From Erwinia pyrifoliae DSM 12163 (GTDB taxonomy: Bacteria; Pseudomonadota; Gammaproteobacteria; Enterobacterales; Enterobacteriaceae), in assembly GCF_000026985.1 (NCBI RefSeq), contig NC_017390.1, forward strand, positions 2,826,742-2,890,741: a DNA stretch of 64,000 bases, in the 5' to 3' direction. The translations under genes and the position numbers were made by a program. The notes under the pieces were generated by a model that worked only from the letters and a program-made list of their open reading frames with translations, made no database searches and was not told the DNA's origin. Position 1 is the first letter of the stretch. Each line of letters starts with the position of its first letter. Shown one piece after another: positions 42,015 to 51,606 of the stretch.

Positions 42015-45000
42015 ATGGCTAAGTTTTTTATCGATCGCCCTATCTTCGCCTGGGTTATCGCCATCATTATTATGTTGGCGGGTACGCTGTCGATCCTGAA
42101 ACTGCCGATTGAGCAATATCCTAACGTTGCTCCGCCGGCAATTGAGATCACGGCTACCTACCCGGGTGCCGATGCGAAAACGCTGCAGGACTCCGTCACG
42201 CAGGTTATCGAACAAAACATGAATGGCATCGACGGCCTGATGTATATGGGTTCCAGCAGTGACTCGTCAGGTACGCTGCAGCTTACCCTGACATTCGAGT
42301 CCGGTACTGATGCCGATATCGCTCAGGTTCAGGTGCAGAACAAGCTGCAGCTGGCAACGCCGCTGCTGCCGCAAGAAGTCCAACAACAGGGGATCCGCGT
42401 ACAGAAATCCTCCAGCAGCTTCCTGATGGTCGCCGGTTTCATTAACGACAGCGGCACCATGACGCAGAACGATATCTCCGACTATGTTGGCTCTAATATC
42501 AAAGATCCGATCAGTCGTGTTTCCGGCGTGGGTGATACTCAGCTGTTCGGGGCGCAATATGCGATGCGTATCTGGATGGACCCGCACAAACTGAACAACT
42601 ACCAGCTTACCCCGGTAGACGTTATCAGTGCGATTAACACGCAAAACGCCCAGGTCGCGGCTGGCCAACTCGGTGGTTCACCGCCGGTTAAAGGCCAACA
42701 GTTGAATGCATCGATCATCGCGCAGACTCGTCTGACGTCGACGGAAGAGTTTGGGAAAATCCTGCTGAAAGTGAATGCTGACGGTTCACGCGTGCGCCTG
42801 AGTGACGTGGCGCATATTGAGCTGGGCGGTGAGAATTATGAGGTGATTGCTCGCTATAATGGGCAACCTGCTTCAGGTTTGGGTATCAAGCTGGCAACCG
42901 GAGCAAACGCACTGGACACCGCAGCGGCAGTGAAAGCGGAGCTGGGTAAACTGGAGCCGTTCTTCCCTTCAGGGCTGAAAGTGGTTTACCCGTATGACAC
43001 CACGCCATTCGTTAAAATTTCAATTAATGAAGTGGTTAAAACGCTCGTTGAAGCTATCGTGCTGGTATTCCTGGTGATGTATCTGTTCCTGCAGAACTTC
43101 CGCGCCACCCTGATCCCAACGATCGCGGTGCCGGTAGTATTGCTGGGTACTTTCGCCATAATCAGTGCCTTCGGGTATTCAATCAATACCCTGACGATGT
43201 TCGGGATGGTGCTGGCTATCGGCCTGCTGGTCGATGACGCCATCGTAGTGGTGGAAAACGTCGAGCGTGTCATGGCCGAAGAGGGCCTGCCGCCGAAAGA
43301 AGCCACGCGCAAATCAATGGATCAGATCCAGGGCGCGCTGGTCGGCATCGCTCTGGTGCTGTCAGCGGTATTTATCCCGATGGCCTTCTTCGGTGGCTCT
43401 ACCGGCGTTATCTACCGCCAGTTCTCGATTACCATCGTTTCGGCGATGGTGCTGTCGGTCATTGTTGCACTGATTCTGACCCCGGCACTTTGTGCCACCA
43501 TGCTGAAGCCAGTTAACAAAGGCGATCACGGCAAAACCACCGGCTTCTTCGGCTGGTTTAACCGACTGTTTGACAAGAGCACCCATCACTATACCGACAG
43601 TGTCGGCCACATTGTGCGCAGCACGGGCCGTTATCTGGTGATCTATCTGCTGATTGTGGTGGGTATGGCATTCCTGTTCCTGCGTCTGCCAACCGCCTTC
43701 CTGCCGGAGGAGGACCAGGGGGTATTCCTGACCATGGCGCAGCTGCCTGCTGGCGCAACCCAGGAACGTACCCAGAAAGTGCTGGACCAGGTAACGGATT
43801 ACTACCTGAATAAAGAAAAAGCGAACGTTAACTCGGTATTTACCGTTAACGGCTTTGGCTTTGCCGGGCGCGGGCAAAATACCGGGCTGGCTTTTGTCAG
43901 CCTGAAGCCCTGGGATGAACGTTCCGGTGCAGCTAACAAAGTTCCGGCCATTACCGGGCGGGCAATGGGCGCACTTTCGGCGATCAAAGATGCGATGGTG
44001 ATCCCGTTCAACCTGCCGGCTATTGTTGAACTTGGAACCGCCACCGGTTTTGACTTCCAGCTTATCGATCAGGGTGGCCTGGGCCATGAAAAACTCACTG
44101 CGGCACGCAACCAGCTGTTGGGCATGATTGCCCAGCATTCAGATACGCTGGTTGGTGTGCGTCCAAACGGTCTGGAAGATACCCCACAGTACAAACTGAC
44201 CATCGACCAGGAAAAAGCACAGGCGTTGGGGGTATCGCTGTCTGATATCAACACGACGCTCGCTGCTGCCTGGGGTGGTTCATACGTCAATGACTTCATT
44301 GACCGTGGCCGTGTGAAGAAAGTGTACGTGATGGGTGGTGCTCCTTACCGCATGCTGCCAGATGACATTGGTAACTGGTATGTTCGCGCTACCAACGGGG
44401 AAATGGTGTCGTTTAACGCCTTTGCTTCCGCGCAGTGGGTTTACGGTTCACCACGTCTGGAACGCTATAACGGTCTGCCTTCGATGGAATTGCTGGGCCA
44501 GCCGGCGGCAGGCAAAAGCTCCGGTGAAGCGATGGACCTGATGCAAGAGCTGGCGTCTAAGTTGCCAACCGGTATCGGCTATGACTGGACCGGCATGTCT
44601 TACCAGGAACGACTATCGGGTAATCAGGCTCCGGCACTGTATGCCATTTCATTGATTGTAGTGTTCCTGTGTCTGGCTGCGCTGTACGAGAGCTGGTCTA
44701 TACCCTTTGCCGTTATGCTGGTAGTACCGCTTGGGGTTATCGGCGCATTAATTTTCACCACTCTGCGTGGGCTGAGTAATGATGCCTACTTTGTGGTAGG
44801 GCTGCTAACCACCATCGGGCTATCGGCGAAAAACGCCATCCTGATTGTTGAGTTTGCCAAAGACCTGATGGAGAAAGAAGGAAAAGGTCTGGTTGAGGCA
44901 ACGCTGGAAGCGGTGCGTATGCGTTTACGCCCAATCCTGATGACCTCACTGGCGTTTATCCTCGGCGTTCTGCCGTTAGCAATCAGCAGCGGTGCCGGTT

Positions 45001-45155
45001 CCGGCGCCCAGAACGCCGTAGGTACTGGCGTAATGGGCGGCATGGTCACCGCAACCGTGCTGGCAATATTCTTTGTACCGGTGTTCTTTGTGGTCGTGCG
45101 CCGCCGCTTCAGTAAAAACAAAGAAGATATTGAACATAGCCACCCTGTGGATTAA
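42015..45155 (+). CDS. acrB: AcrB, RND multidrug efflux pump
   Basis: AcrB is the proton-driven trimeric inner-membrane pump. At 1046 residues it starts [20 protein letters not shown] and has twelve helices with two large periplasmic loops. The proton-relay aspartate pair is in [14 protein letters not shown] near residue 405, and the partner lysine region in [16 protein letters not shown] near residue 940. It lies 16 bases after acrA with AGGAG before the ATG. A strong terminator follows. Confidence 0.98.
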   Translation: MAKFFIDRPIFAWVIAIIIMLAGTLSILKLPIEQYPNVAPPAIEITATYPGADAKTLQDSVTQVIEQNMNGIDGLMYMGSSSDSSGTLQLTLTFESGTDADIAQVQVQNKLQLATPLLPQEVQQQGIRVQKSSSSFLMVAGFINDSGTMTQNDISDYVGSNIKDPISRVSGVGDTQLFGAQYAMRIWMDPHKLNNYQLTPVDVISAINTQNAQVAAGQLGGSPPVKGQQLNASIIAQTRLTSTEEFGKILLKVNADGSRVRLSDVAHIELGGENYEVIARYNGQPASGLGIKLATGANALDTAAAVKAELGKLEPFFPSGLKVVYPYDTTPFVKISINEVVKTLVEAIVLVFLVMYLFLQNFRATLIPTIAVPVVLLGTFAIISAFGYSINTLTMFGMVLAIGLLVDDAIVVVENVERVMAEEGLPPKEATRKSMDQIQGALVGIALVLSAVFIPMAFFGGSTGVIYRQFSITIVSAMVLSVIVALILTPALCATMLKPVNKGDHGKTTGFFGWFNRLFDKSTHHYTDSVGHIVRSTGRYLVIYLLIVVGMAFLFLRLPTAFLPEEDQGVFLTMAQLPAGATQERTQKVLDQVTDYYLNKEKANVNSVFTVNGFGFAGRGQNTGLAFVSLKPWDERSGAANKVPAITGRAMGALSAIKDAMVIPFNLPAIVELGTATGFDFQLIDQGGLGHEKLTAARNQLLGMIAQHSDTLVGVRPNGLEDTPQYKLTIDQEKAQALGVSLSDINTTLAAAWGGSYVNDFIDRGRVKKVYVMGGAPYRMLPDDIGNWYVRATNGEMVSFNAFASAQWVYGSPRLERYNGLPSMELLGQPAAGKSSGEAMDLMQELASKLPTGIGYDWTGMSYQERLSGNQAPALYAISLIVVFLCLAALYESWSIPFAVMLVVPLGVIGALIFTTLRGLSNDAYFVVGLLTTIGLSAKNAILIVEFAKDLMEKEGKGLVEATLEAVRMRLRPILMTSLAFILGVLPLAISSGAGSGAQNAVGTGVMGGMVTATVLAIFFVPVFFVVVRRRFSKNKEDIEHSHPVD

Positions 45156-45183
45156 CACTTAACCACAGCTGTTGTGAGGAAGT

Positions 45184-45221
45184 AAGAGGCCGCCGGGATA
45201 ACTGTGCTGCCTCTTTTTTTT
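45184..45221 (+). terminator. Rho-independent terminator of acrAB
   Basis: AAGAGGC (45184-45190) pairs with GCCTCTT (45209-45215) and the transcript continues into an eight-base T run. Confidence 0.88.
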
Positions 45222-45276
45222 GCCTTAAATATAGCCTTTAAGTGGTTGCAATTCAGGAAACGTCGGCGCATAATTT

Positions 45277-45293
45277 ATGTTATATTATAACAT
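45277..45293. promoter_or_regulatory. Zur box of rpmE2-rpmJ2
   Basis: ATGTTATATTATAACAT is a perfect 17-base palindrome around one central base and matches the enterobacterial Zur core GTTATANTATAAC. It ends 16 bases before the rpmE2 start, so zinc-loaded Zur would block transcription. Confidence 0.88.
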
Positions 45294-45309
45294 ATCATTT
45301 GAGGTAATA

Positions 45310-45570
45310 ATGAAACCGAAAATTCATCCTGTTTACCGCAAGGTTGTGTTCCATGACACAACGGCCGATGCTTATTTTGTTGTAGGTTCCACCATTAAAA
45401 CTGACCGAACCATCCAGCATGAAGGTGAAGATATGCCCTATGTGCCGTTGGATGTTTCCTCCGCTTCACACGTTTACTATACCGGCAAGCAAAAAGATTT
45501 TGCCAAAGAAGGCAGCGCTGCGCGCTTCAATCAGAGATTCGGCAGTTTTCTTGGCGCAATGAAAAAATAA
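45310..45570 (+). CDS. rpmE2: Type B 50S ribosomal protein L31 (zinc-independent)
   Basis: An 86-residue L31 paralogue, [20 protein letters not shown] onward, with no cysteine at all. It is thus the C- form that replaces zinc-binding L31 when zinc is scarce and frees zinc from ribosomes. The start is set by GAGG seven bases upstream. It is followed by rpmJ2 and preceded by a Zur box. Confidence 0.95.
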   Translation: MKPKIHPVYRKVVFHDTTADAYFVVGSTIKTDRTIQHEGEDMPYVPLDVSSASHVYYTGKQKDFAKEGSAARFNQRFGSFLGAMKK

Positions 45571-45580
45571 GGGGAATATG

Positions 45581-45727
45581 ATGCAGGTTCTCAGCTCGCT
45601 GGCATCGGCCAAAAAACGCCATAAGGATTGCAAAGTCGTTCGCCGTCACGGCCGCATATTTGTGATTTGCAAAAGCAACCCGCGCTTCAAAGCCGTACAG
45701 GGCAGAGGTGGCAAGAAGAAGCGCTGA
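45581..45727 (+). CDS. rpmJ2: Type B 50S ribosomal protein L36
   Basis: A 48-residue protein, [20 protein letters not shown], ending [19 protein letters not shown], the alternative L36 form (E. coli YkgO). It has two cysteines and lacks the full zinc ribbon. The second of two adjacent ATG codons is chosen because AGGGG is six bases upstream. It lies ten bases after rpmE2 and is followed by a strong terminator. Confidence 0.93.
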   Translation: MQVLSSLASAKKRHKDCKVVRRHGRIFVICKSNPRFKAVQGRGGKKKR

Positions 45728-45773
45728 CAGTGACTGTCGCGGCGCACAGAATAGTGCCACCCGGATTCAAATC

Positions 45774-45800
45774 AAGGACAGCGCCAGCTGTCCTTTTTTT
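45774..45800 (+). terminator. Rho-independent terminator of rpmE2-rpmJ2
   Basis: AAGGACAGC pairs with GCTGTCCTT across the four-base loop GCCA, followed by T residues to 45800. Confidence 0.88.
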
Positions 45801-46183
45801 CCTCCAACGGGTGCTGTGGCGCGGTTTATAGATGCTGGCGACTCGTGTCTCTCAGTCAGCCACTGCATGGCCAGAAACCCACGTCCCCCGTGGTACGGAA
45901 AAAGTCTTTCTCAGTTCCCGAGCACTGCGGTAGTCAGCGACTTGACGGCGTGGAAGCAATCAAAAATGAAATGTATCTATTTATTACACACAACTTCTCT
46001 TTCGACATCCGCCTATATATAAATAAAACTCAACCACCCTCTTATACCTGTATGACGGCAATGCAGACAGGGGAATATTTGACCACTTAGTCATTGTGAT
46101 AGGCTATACTGCAATTGACTGGTCGCCTGTTTAACGATTTCTGGCAACTATCCTGGGTAAAAAAATATCTCCGCGAGGAAAAA
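45801..46183. other. Gene-free AT-rich stretch
   Basis: From the rpmJ2 terminator to the next start I see no convincing gene on either strand. The sequence becomes AT-rich after about 45960. TTGACC at 46079 and TATACT at 46105 could be promoter hexamers for the downstream orphan gene, but the 20-base spacer is too long to trust. Confidence 0.5.
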
Positions 46184-46537
46184 ATGCTCAAAACTTTACC
46201 AGTAAAGTACAGCCAAACTGAAGCTAACCCACTTGAATTAATGTCAGAAATCCAACAGTTAATTCCAAAAATAGAGACTGACCTGGTCGGTTCCCTTGAT
46301 TGGTATTCACCTGATGCGCGATATGTTCCCGATGCTATCAGAATGATTTCCCTGGAACATTTGGGACAATCGCGTTATAAAATGAACTACAGTTTTTGCT
46401 GGAACTTGTTCAATGCCTGTCTGGATATTGATGCGAACGAAACAATCAAGCAGTCGGTCAATTTTAGTTACCGTCCAAACGAACTGATTTTTGACTTTGT
46501 TGATAACCATCGCCAAATGATGTCAGACGAACTGTAA
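46184..46537 (+). CDS. Orphan hypothetical protein upstream of tomB
   Basis: I do not recognise this 117-residue protein (MLKTLPVKYSQTEANPLELM...). It is acidic and soluble, with no signal peptide, and is rich in aromatic residues. GAGGAAAAA stands before the ATG, a good ribosome site, and the 23 open codons upstream read like non-coding sequence. Composition is AT-rich, like the adjacent tomB-hha pair. It is not at this place in E. coli. Confidence 0.6.
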   Translation: MLKTLPVKYSQTEANPLELMSEIQQLIPKIETDLVGSLDWYSPDARYVPDAIRMISLEHLGQSRYKMNYSFCWNLFNACLDIDANETIKQSVNFSYRPNELIFDFVDNHRQMMSDEL

Positions 46538-46683
46538 TATTTAGTCATCACCCATACAGATAATTCATACCAGGTTATATTTGTACAGATGTTCATAGTC
46601 GCGTCGTAATTATCAATTCCAGGCTCACTGAGTTTACAAGTGCGGCTTAATGACATGTTTCGCGAGCTATGGAGGGAAAAATG

Positions 46684-47064
46684 ATGGACGAATACTCACC
46701 GAAAAGGCATGATATTGCGCAGCTGAAATTCTTATGTGAAAACCTGTATGATGAAAGTCTGGCTACGTTAGGCGACAGCCACCATGGCTGGGTTAACGAC
46801 CCCACCTCAACGAGCAATCTACAGCTTAACGACCTGATAGAGCACATTGCAGCATTCACTATGAATTACAAAATCAAGCATATCGAAGACTGCGATTTGA
46901 TAAGTCAGATTGATGAGTATCTGGACGACACCTTTATGCTTTTCAGCAATTATGGCGTCAATACTCATGACTTACAACGCTGGCAAAAATCAGCGAAGCG
47001 ATTGTTTAACATTTTTGCTAAAGAATGCCTAATGAGCCAGGTTCAATCCAGCCATTCATTTTAG
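46684..47064 (+). CDS. tomB: Hha antitoxin / biofilm modulator TomB
   Basis: TomB (YbaJ) counters Hha toxicity by oxygen-dependent oxidation of an Hha cysteine. The 126-residue protein starts [20 protein letters not shown] and has [15 protein letters not shown] and [14 protein letters not shown], all conserved. Two adjacent ATG codons (46681, 46684) are possible after GGAGGG. hha follows 29 bases later. Confidence 0.94.
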   Translation: MDEYSPKRHDIAQLKFLCENLYDESLATLGDSHHGWVNDPTSTSNLQLNDLIEHIAAFTMNYKIKHIEDCDLISQIDEYLDDTFMLFSNYGVNTHDLQRWQKSAKRLFNIFAKECLMSQVQSSHSF

Positions 47065-47093
47065 CAGCCCATAACTCTTTCTACGGTTTAATA

Positions 47094-47312
47094 ATGACTG
47101 ACAAACTTCTTACGAAAACTGACTACCTGATGCGCCTCAGACGTTGTCGTTCAATCGACACCCTGGAACGCGTGATTGAAAAGAACAAGTATGAATTATC
47201 TGATGATGAACTGGCTGTATTTTATTCAGCCGCCGATCACCGTCTTGCCGAACTAACCATGAATAAGCTGTACGACAAAGTACCGGTTGCCGTCTGGAAG
47301 TTTGTCCGTTAA
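47094..47312 (+). CDS. hha: Hemolysin expression-modulating protein Hha
   Basis: Hha is a 72-residue partner of H-NS that silences horizontally acquired and virulence genes. The sequence, [20 protein letters not shown] to the C-terminal [10 protein letters not shown], is nearly that of E. coli Hha. It includes the single conserved cysteine in RRCRS (TomB target). The ribosome site is weak, so it may depend on tomB translation. Confidence 0.96.
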   Translation: MTDKLLTKTDYLMRLRRCRSIDTLERVIEKNKYELSDDELAVFYSAADHRLAELTMNKLYDKVPVAVWKFVR

Positions 47313-47372
47313 AAATGTAAAAGGTTTTGAGAAGCAGAATTAAGAAAGCGAATAGCTGGCTAAGGCAGAATT

Positions 47373-47486
47373 GGGTGGGGGCCCTGCCAGCTACATCCCG
47401 GCACACGCGTCATCTGTTACGGCTGCTTCCTTCCGGACCTGACCGAGTTCACAAATTAGCGTTGCGGGAGAACCAACAGGGCCCCC
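47373..47486 (-). ncRNA. ffs: 4.5S RNA of the signal recognition particle
   Basis: The 114-base minus-strand RNA starts GGGGGC and ends GCCCCCACCC, which pair. The apical domain with the GGAA tetraloop and the asymmetric loop (GGTCCGGAAGGAAGCAGCC) is intact. It binds Ffh and takes inner-membrane proteins to FtsY. Length equals E. coli 4.5S RNA. Confidence 0.97.
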
Positions 47487-47610
47487 ATTGAGTGCTCAGA
47501 ATAATCAGAGCGAAAGCATTATCAATGATGCCCTTACCAATTGCAAGCCACCTCCTGATGACCGTTGTTTTCTTGCTCAATTTGCAGCTTTTTTCCCGGC
47601 CTGGAGCATC

Positions 47611-47928
47611 ATGAGTTCGGAATCTGACAACTTCACACAACGAATCTGGCATATCATCGCCGCCATTCCTTTTGGATCGGTGACAACATACGGTGACGTA
47701 GCCCTGCTGGCCGGTTCACCCCGCGCCGCCCGCCAGGTCGGTGGTGTACTGAAGCGGTTGCCTGCAGGCAGCAAACTGCCCTGGCACCGGGTGATAAATC
47801 GTAAAGGGGAAATCGCATTGGCCGGAGATGATTTTGCCCGGCAGCGTCAGGCGCTGTTAAGCGAAGACATAGAAGTTTCTCTGGAAGGTAAAATTTGTCT
47901 GCAGCGCTACCGCTGGCAACGCCTGTAA
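47611..47928 (+). CDS. atl: Alkyltransferase-like protein Atl (YbaZ)
   Basis: Atl binds O6-alkylguanine and other bulky guanine lesions and flags them for nucleotide excision repair. The 105-residue protein has the methyltransferase helix-turn-helix TTYGDVALLAGSPRAARQVG and the active-site motif PWHRV, with Trp in place of the reactive Cys of Ogt and Ada. It therefore cannot accept the alkyl group itself. The start at 47611 is set by GGAG five bases upstream; longer open frame runs back into the ffs promoter region. Confidence 0.9.
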   Translation: MSSESDNFTQRIWHIIAAIPFGSVTTYGDVALLAGSPRAARQVGGVLKRLPAGSKLPWHRVINRKGEIALAGDDFARQRQALLSEDIEVSLEGKICLQRYRWQRL

Positions 47929-47944
47929 CGCCCCTTGCGGGGCG
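47929..47944. terminator. Hairpin between convergent atl and ybaY
   Basis: CGCCCC and GGGGCG form a six-base stem with loop TTGC directly after the atl stop and before the ybaY stop on the other strand. No T tract. Confidence 0.4.
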
Positions 47945-47950
47945 CTGTCG

Positions 47951-48508
47951 TTAGAGCGATGTCGGAGCCGGCACGCTGGATGATGGGGTAACCTGAGTAG
48001 GTGACGTTAAAGGTACAGTACTCGCCGTTCCACTATGAGTTGGTATGGCGACTGAAGGAACCGGAACCAGCGTCAAGTCCTGCCGTGTGCCGCCGCTGGT
48101 AACAGCCTGCTTCACCGTATCGGTAATAAACAGCAACTTGCCATCAACCGTCACTGCCGCACTCAACAAAATGCGCGCATTTGGCTTAATATCTGCGGGT
48201 TCAAATGGCAGGACAAAGCGGAAAGGTGCCTGTGCTCCTTCGGTGCGTACCACCCGCTGCGCCAGAATTTTAGACGGCGCATCAGCCAATGAGGCATCAG
48301 AGAGGGTGACCGTCAGTACCGCGTTGGGGGGGAGAGCGATTTTCTGACGGATCCATACCGTACCGCTAACATTAGGCATTCTCAGCGTCGATGACTGCCC
48401 GGCGACCTGAGATCCCAGTGTAGGAGTTGGCACATTTGTGCTTTTATCGGCACAACCCGAAATTGCAACGGCCAGCGCTGCGCTACTTAATACTTGCCAG
48501 ATTTTCAT
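47951..48508 (-). CDS. ybaY: YbaY-family outer membrane lipoprotein
   Basis: A 185-residue lipoprotein precursor: signal peptide LSSAALAVAISGC with the lipidated cysteine at residue 19, then a YscW-like beta domain (VSGTVWIRQKIALPPNAVLT). The last 40 residues are a low-complexity tail rich in Ser, Thr, Pro and Val. The family resembles pilotin-like lipoproteins. The E. coli role is unclear. Confidence 0.9.
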   Translation of the reverse strand: MKIWQVLSSAALAVAISGCADKSTNVPTPTLGSQVAGQSSTLRMPNVSGTVWIRQKIALPPNAVLTVTLSDASLADAPSKILAQRVVRTEGAQAPFRFVLPFEPADIKPNARILLSAAVTVDGKLLFITDTVKQAVTSGGTRQDLTLVPVPSVAIPTHSGTASTVPLTSPTQVTPSSSVPAPTSL

Positions 48509-48730
48509 TAATCATTTCTCCTTAACTCAGTGCTACGGCAAAACATTGCCACTGATTGGCCAATTTTTACTACTTTGGTGGATTTAATACTGGCACAAGT
48601 TGCTGATTTTTTCCTGTATGTGGCTATTTTCATGTGCAGGCCGTCTTAGAAAAGCTCATACGACCCGTTATTGACGTTGGCTGGTCGGATCTCGCAAACT
48701 GCAGTAGTAAAAAATATTGAGGAACCGGGT

Positions 48731-49591
48731 ATGAGTCAGGCATTGCATAATCTGTTAAACCTGCTGGATCTGGAAAAGCTGGAAGAGGGTCTGTTTCGCG
48801 CACAAAGTGAAAATCTTGGTCTGCGACAGGTTTTCGGCGGCCAGGTGGTAGGCCAGGCGCTGTACGCCGCCAAACAAACGGTGCCGCAGGATCGCGTCAC
48901 CCATTCATTTCACAGCTATTTTTTGCGTCCGGGCGACAGCCAGAAAACCATTATCTATGATGTGGAAAATTTGCGTGACGGGCAAAGCTTCAGCGCCCGC
49001 CGCGTAAAGGCAGTGCAAAATGGTCAGCCGATCTTTTACATGACCGCTTCATTCCAGGGCCATGAGAGTGGTTTTGAGCACCAAAAAACGATGCCCAAGG
49101 TGCCCGAGCCTGATGCACTGCCATCCGAGTCTGATATGACCCGCCAGATGGTGCAGTTTATTCCTGAAAAAGCCCGTAAAAAGTTTTTAGCCGAGAGACC
49201 GTTCGAAATCCGCCCGGTTGAATTCCATAACCCGTTGCAAGGCCACGTCAGTGAGCCGGTGCGCTATAGTTGGATACGCGCGAACGGCACCCTGCCCTCC
49301 GACAAACGTATTCATCAATATTTGCTGGGCTATGCTTCAGATTACAATCTTCTCCCTGTCGCGCTGCAACCACACGGTAAGGGTTTTCTGGAGCCAGGCA
49401 TGCAGGTTGCCACCATCGACCATTCGATGTGGTTCCACCGTCCGTTCGATCTCAATGAATGGCTGCTGTACAGCGTAGAAAGCACCTCCGCCTCCGGCGC
49501 CCGAGGCTTTGTGCGCGGTGAGTTCTACAATCAGCAGGGCAGCCTGGTGGCTTCTACCGTACAGGAAGGCGTCATACGTCAAAACTCATAA
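48731..49591 (+). CDS. tesB: Acyl-CoA thioesterase II TesB
   Basis: TesB hydrolyses medium and long chain acyl-CoA in the cytosol. The 286-residue protein is a double hotdog fold: [20 protein letters not shown] in the first half, and [20 protein letters not shown] with the catalytic Asp in the second. The start [20 protein letters not shown] matches E. coli; upstream open codons are ignored. A bidirectional terminator separates it from amtB. Confidence 0.97.
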   Translation: MSQALHNLLNLLDLEKLEEGLFRAQSENLGLRQVFGGQVVGQALYAAKQTVPQDRVTHSFHSYFLRPGDSQKTIIYDVENLRDGQSFSARRVKAVQNGQPIFYMTASFQGHESGFEHQKTMPKVPEPDALPSESDMTRQMVQFIPEKARKKFLAERPFEIRPVEFHNPLQGHVSEPVRYSWIRANGTLPSDKRIHQYLLGYASDYNLLPVALQPHGKGFLEPGMQVATIDHSMWFHRPFDLNEWLLYSVESTSASGARGFVRGEFYNQQGSLVASTVQEGVIRQNS

Positions 49592-49603
49592 CACCCTGGT
49601 GGC

Positions 49604-49641
49604 ATAAAAAAAGCGGGCCTTGAATGGCCCGCTTAACTTTT
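49604..49641. terminator. Bidirectional terminator between tesB and amtB
   Basis: AAGCGGGCC (49611-49619) pairs with GGCCCGCTT (49626-49634). An A run precedes it and T-rich sequence follows, so it serves both convergent transcripts. Confidence 0.88.
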
Positions 49642-49665
49642 GGCTTCGGCTTTTCATGCCAAACA

Positions 49666-50952
49666 TTAATTGTTATAAGCATTCTCGCCGTGGCTGTTAA
49701 CATCCAGACCTTCGCGCTCCTGCTCTTCCGGAACACGCAGACCAACAGCCATATCCGCCACTTTGAAGCCGACGAAAGCGACCACTGCAGTCCAGACGAT
49801 GGTCAGACCAACACTGAACAGTTGTACCCAAACCTGATGGCCCATAGTCACCCCCTCGGCATAGCCCACTCCACCCAATGAAGAAGACGCGAAGACACCG
49901 GTCAGGATGCAACCAACAATCCCGCATACGCCATGCACGCCGAACACATCACAAGGGTCATCAACACGCAGCCATTTTTTCAAGGTGGTTACCCCCCACA
50001 GGCCGGCCAGTCCGCCGATCGCTCCGATAATTAACGCACCACCAACACCTACGTACCCACAAGCAGGAGTTATGGCAACCAGGCCGGCGATAGCACCGGA
50101 GCTGACGCCCAGCAGTGAGGGCTTACCGCGTAGCGCCCATTCGCCGAAGGTCCAGCTTAGCATCGCACCAGCGGTCGCGATCACCGTATTGAGGAAGGCA
50201 AGAGCCGCAATTTGATTGGCTGCGCTGGCCGAGCCGGCGTTAAAGCCAAACCAGCCAAAGTAAAGGATCGCCGTTCCGGTAAACACCATCGGCAGATTAT
50301 GCGGTTTAAGGGCTTCTTTACCGAAACCGGCACGTTTACCCACCAGATAAGCTCCGACCAGCCCCGCAACGGCGGCGTTAATATGAACCACCGTCCCCCC
50401 GGCAAAGTCCAGCGCACCGTCCTGAGCGAGGAAACCGCCGGCCCACACCATATGAGCAATTGGCAGGTAGGCAAATGTCAACCAGATAACCACGAAAATC
50501 AGCACCGCAGAAAAACGGATGCGTTCAGCGATAGCGCCAACAATTAAACCAACGGTGATACAAGCAAAGGACGCCTGGAAAGCGATATGAATATACTGAT
50601 AAAAAGACCCCATCAGTGCACCAGGCGCGATATTTTTCAGCATCGCCCAGTTAAAGCTGCCAAAGAATGCGTTGCCCTCGCTGAATGCCAGAGAATAACC
50701 GTAGACCATCCACAATACGCAAACCAGGGCGAAAGTCATGGCAACCTGAGTCAGCATTGACAGCACGTTTTTCGCACGAATTAAACCGCCATAAAATAGT
50801 GCAATGCCGGGAATGGTCATAAAAAGCACCAGGGCAGTACAGATCATCATAAAAGCATTATCAGCTTTGTCGGCGACTGCGGGTGCAGCAGCCATTGCCA
50901 GCGACGGTAAAAAAGTGGCCCCGGCGAGGCAGAAGGTAGCAATTTTTTTCAT
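49666..50952 (-). CDS. amtB: Ammonium transporter AmtB
   Basis: AmtB is the trimeric inner-membrane ammonium channel, blocked by GlnK. The 428-residue precursor has a signal peptide ending LAMAAAP and eleven helices. Pore histidines lie in PIAHMVWAGG and FGVHGVCGIVG, and ACGYVGVGGALIIG is a family signature. The start at MKKIATFCLAG is chosen because the five codons before it overlap the ribosome site. It follows glnK by 37 bases in one operon. Confidence 0.97.
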   Translation of the reverse strand: MKKIATFCLAGATFLPSLAMAAAPAVADKADNAFMMICTALVLFMTIPGIALFYGGLIRAKNVLSMLTQVAMTFALVCVLWMVYGYSLAFSEGNAFFGSFNWAMLKNIAPGALMGSFYQYIHIAFQASFACITVGLIVGAIAERIRFSAVLIFVVIWLTFAYLPIAHMVWAGGFLAQDGALDFAGGTVVHINAAVAGLVGAYLVGKRAGFGKEALKPHNLPMVFTGTAILYFGWFGFNAGSASAANQIAALAFLNTVIATAGAMLSWTFGEWALRGKPSLLGVSSGAIAGLVAITPACGYVGVGGALIIGAIGGLAGLWGVTTLKKWLRVDDPCDVFGVHGVCGIVGCILTGVFASSSLGGVGYAEGVTMGHQVWVQLFSVGLTIVWTAVVAFVGFKVADMAVGLRVPEEQEREGLDVNSHGENAYNN

Positions 50953-50989
50953 TTTATCCCATCCCATCTATTCTATTCTTAGCCCCGGA

Positions 50990-51328
50990 TTACAGTGCTG
51001 CTTCATCAGTTTCACCGGTACGAATGCGGATGACCCGCTGCAGCTCTGCAACGAAAATCTTCCCGTCACCTATTTTTCCGGTGTAGGCCGCTTTGCTGAT
51101 GACATCCACAACTTCATCCAACTGGTCTTCCGCAATAGCGATGTCAATTTTTACTTTTGGCAGGAAGTTCACGCTGTATTCCGCACCGCGATACAGCTCC
51201 GCATGCCCTTTCTGACGGCCAAAGCCTTTAACTTCAGTGACGGTGAGTCCCTGAATGCCGATAGACGACAGCGCTTCACGCACGTCTTCCAGTTTAAACG
51301 GTTTGATTACCACGGTAACCAGCTTCAT
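50990..51328 (-). CDS. glnK: Nitrogen regulatory PII protein GlnK
   Basis: GlnK senses ATP/ADP and 2-oxoglutarate and shuts AmtB when nitrogen is plentiful. The 112-residue protein has the T-loop with uridylylated Y51 (YRGAEYSVNFLPK) and the B-loop TGKIGDGKIFV. It starts MKLVTVVIKPFKLEDVREAL. A sigma-54 promoter lies about 50 bases upstream. Confidence 0.97.
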   Translation of the reverse strand: MKLVTVVIKPFKLEDVREALSSIGIQGLTVTEVKGFGRQKGHAELYRGAEYSVNFLPKVKIDIAIAEDQLDEVVDVISKAAYTGKIGDGKIFVAELQRVIRIRTGETDEAAL

Positions 51329-51377
51329 ACGATCCCCCAGGATTAAAATATGGCTGTCTCAGCAACACCTGTCTATT

Positions 51378-51394
51378 AAGCAAAGGCTGTGCCA
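51378..51394 (-). promoter_or_regulatory. Sigma-54 promoter of glnK-amtB
   Basis: The minus strand reads TGGCACAGCCTTTGCTT. The -24 GG and -12 GC are ten bases apart and both half-sites match the RpoN consensus TGGCAC-N5-TTGC. This makes the operon dependent on NtrC under nitrogen limitation. Confidence 0.92.
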
Positions 51395-51491
51395 CAGTTG
51401 AATAACTGAAGATTTCATATGATGAGTCAATGTCGGGCTGATACCTGGCTGAGACTGCATTTGAACGAAAAGAGAGAAGCAGAAAAAGAAG

Positions 51492-51517
51492 AAAAAATAA
51501 CGCACCAACATGGTGCG
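51492..51517 (-). terminator. Terminator of mdlAB that also matches an NtrC site
   Basis: CGCACCA (51501-51507) and TGGTGCG (51511-51517) form a seven-base stem; on the minus strand TTATTTTTT follows, a good terminator for mdlB. The same dyad reads GCACC-N5-GGTGC (51502-51516), the NtrC enhancer consensus, and lies about 140 bases upstream of the glnK promoter. Confidence 0.7.
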
Positions 51518-51521
51518 CCAT

Positions 51522-51536
51522 GCATTAAGTCAGTGC
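51522..51536. promoter_or_regulatory. Second NtrC-like enhancer site upstream of glnK
   Basis: GCATTAAGTCAGTGC differs from the NtrC consensus GCACY-N5-RGTGC at one position. Its centre is 20 bases from the dyad at 51502-51516, about two helical turns, the spacing expected for cooperative NtrC dimers. Confidence 0.6.
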
Positions 51537-51606
51537 ATTTTTTCTCACCGTCGGCCATTTTCTCGCCTGAATTTGGTGCAGCACAGCGATTGTCTCTTCC
51601 GGACTC

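Noticed and set aside
46079..46110. TTGACC and TATACT as a sigma-70 promoter
   Set aside because: The spacer is 20 bases, outside the working range without an activator.
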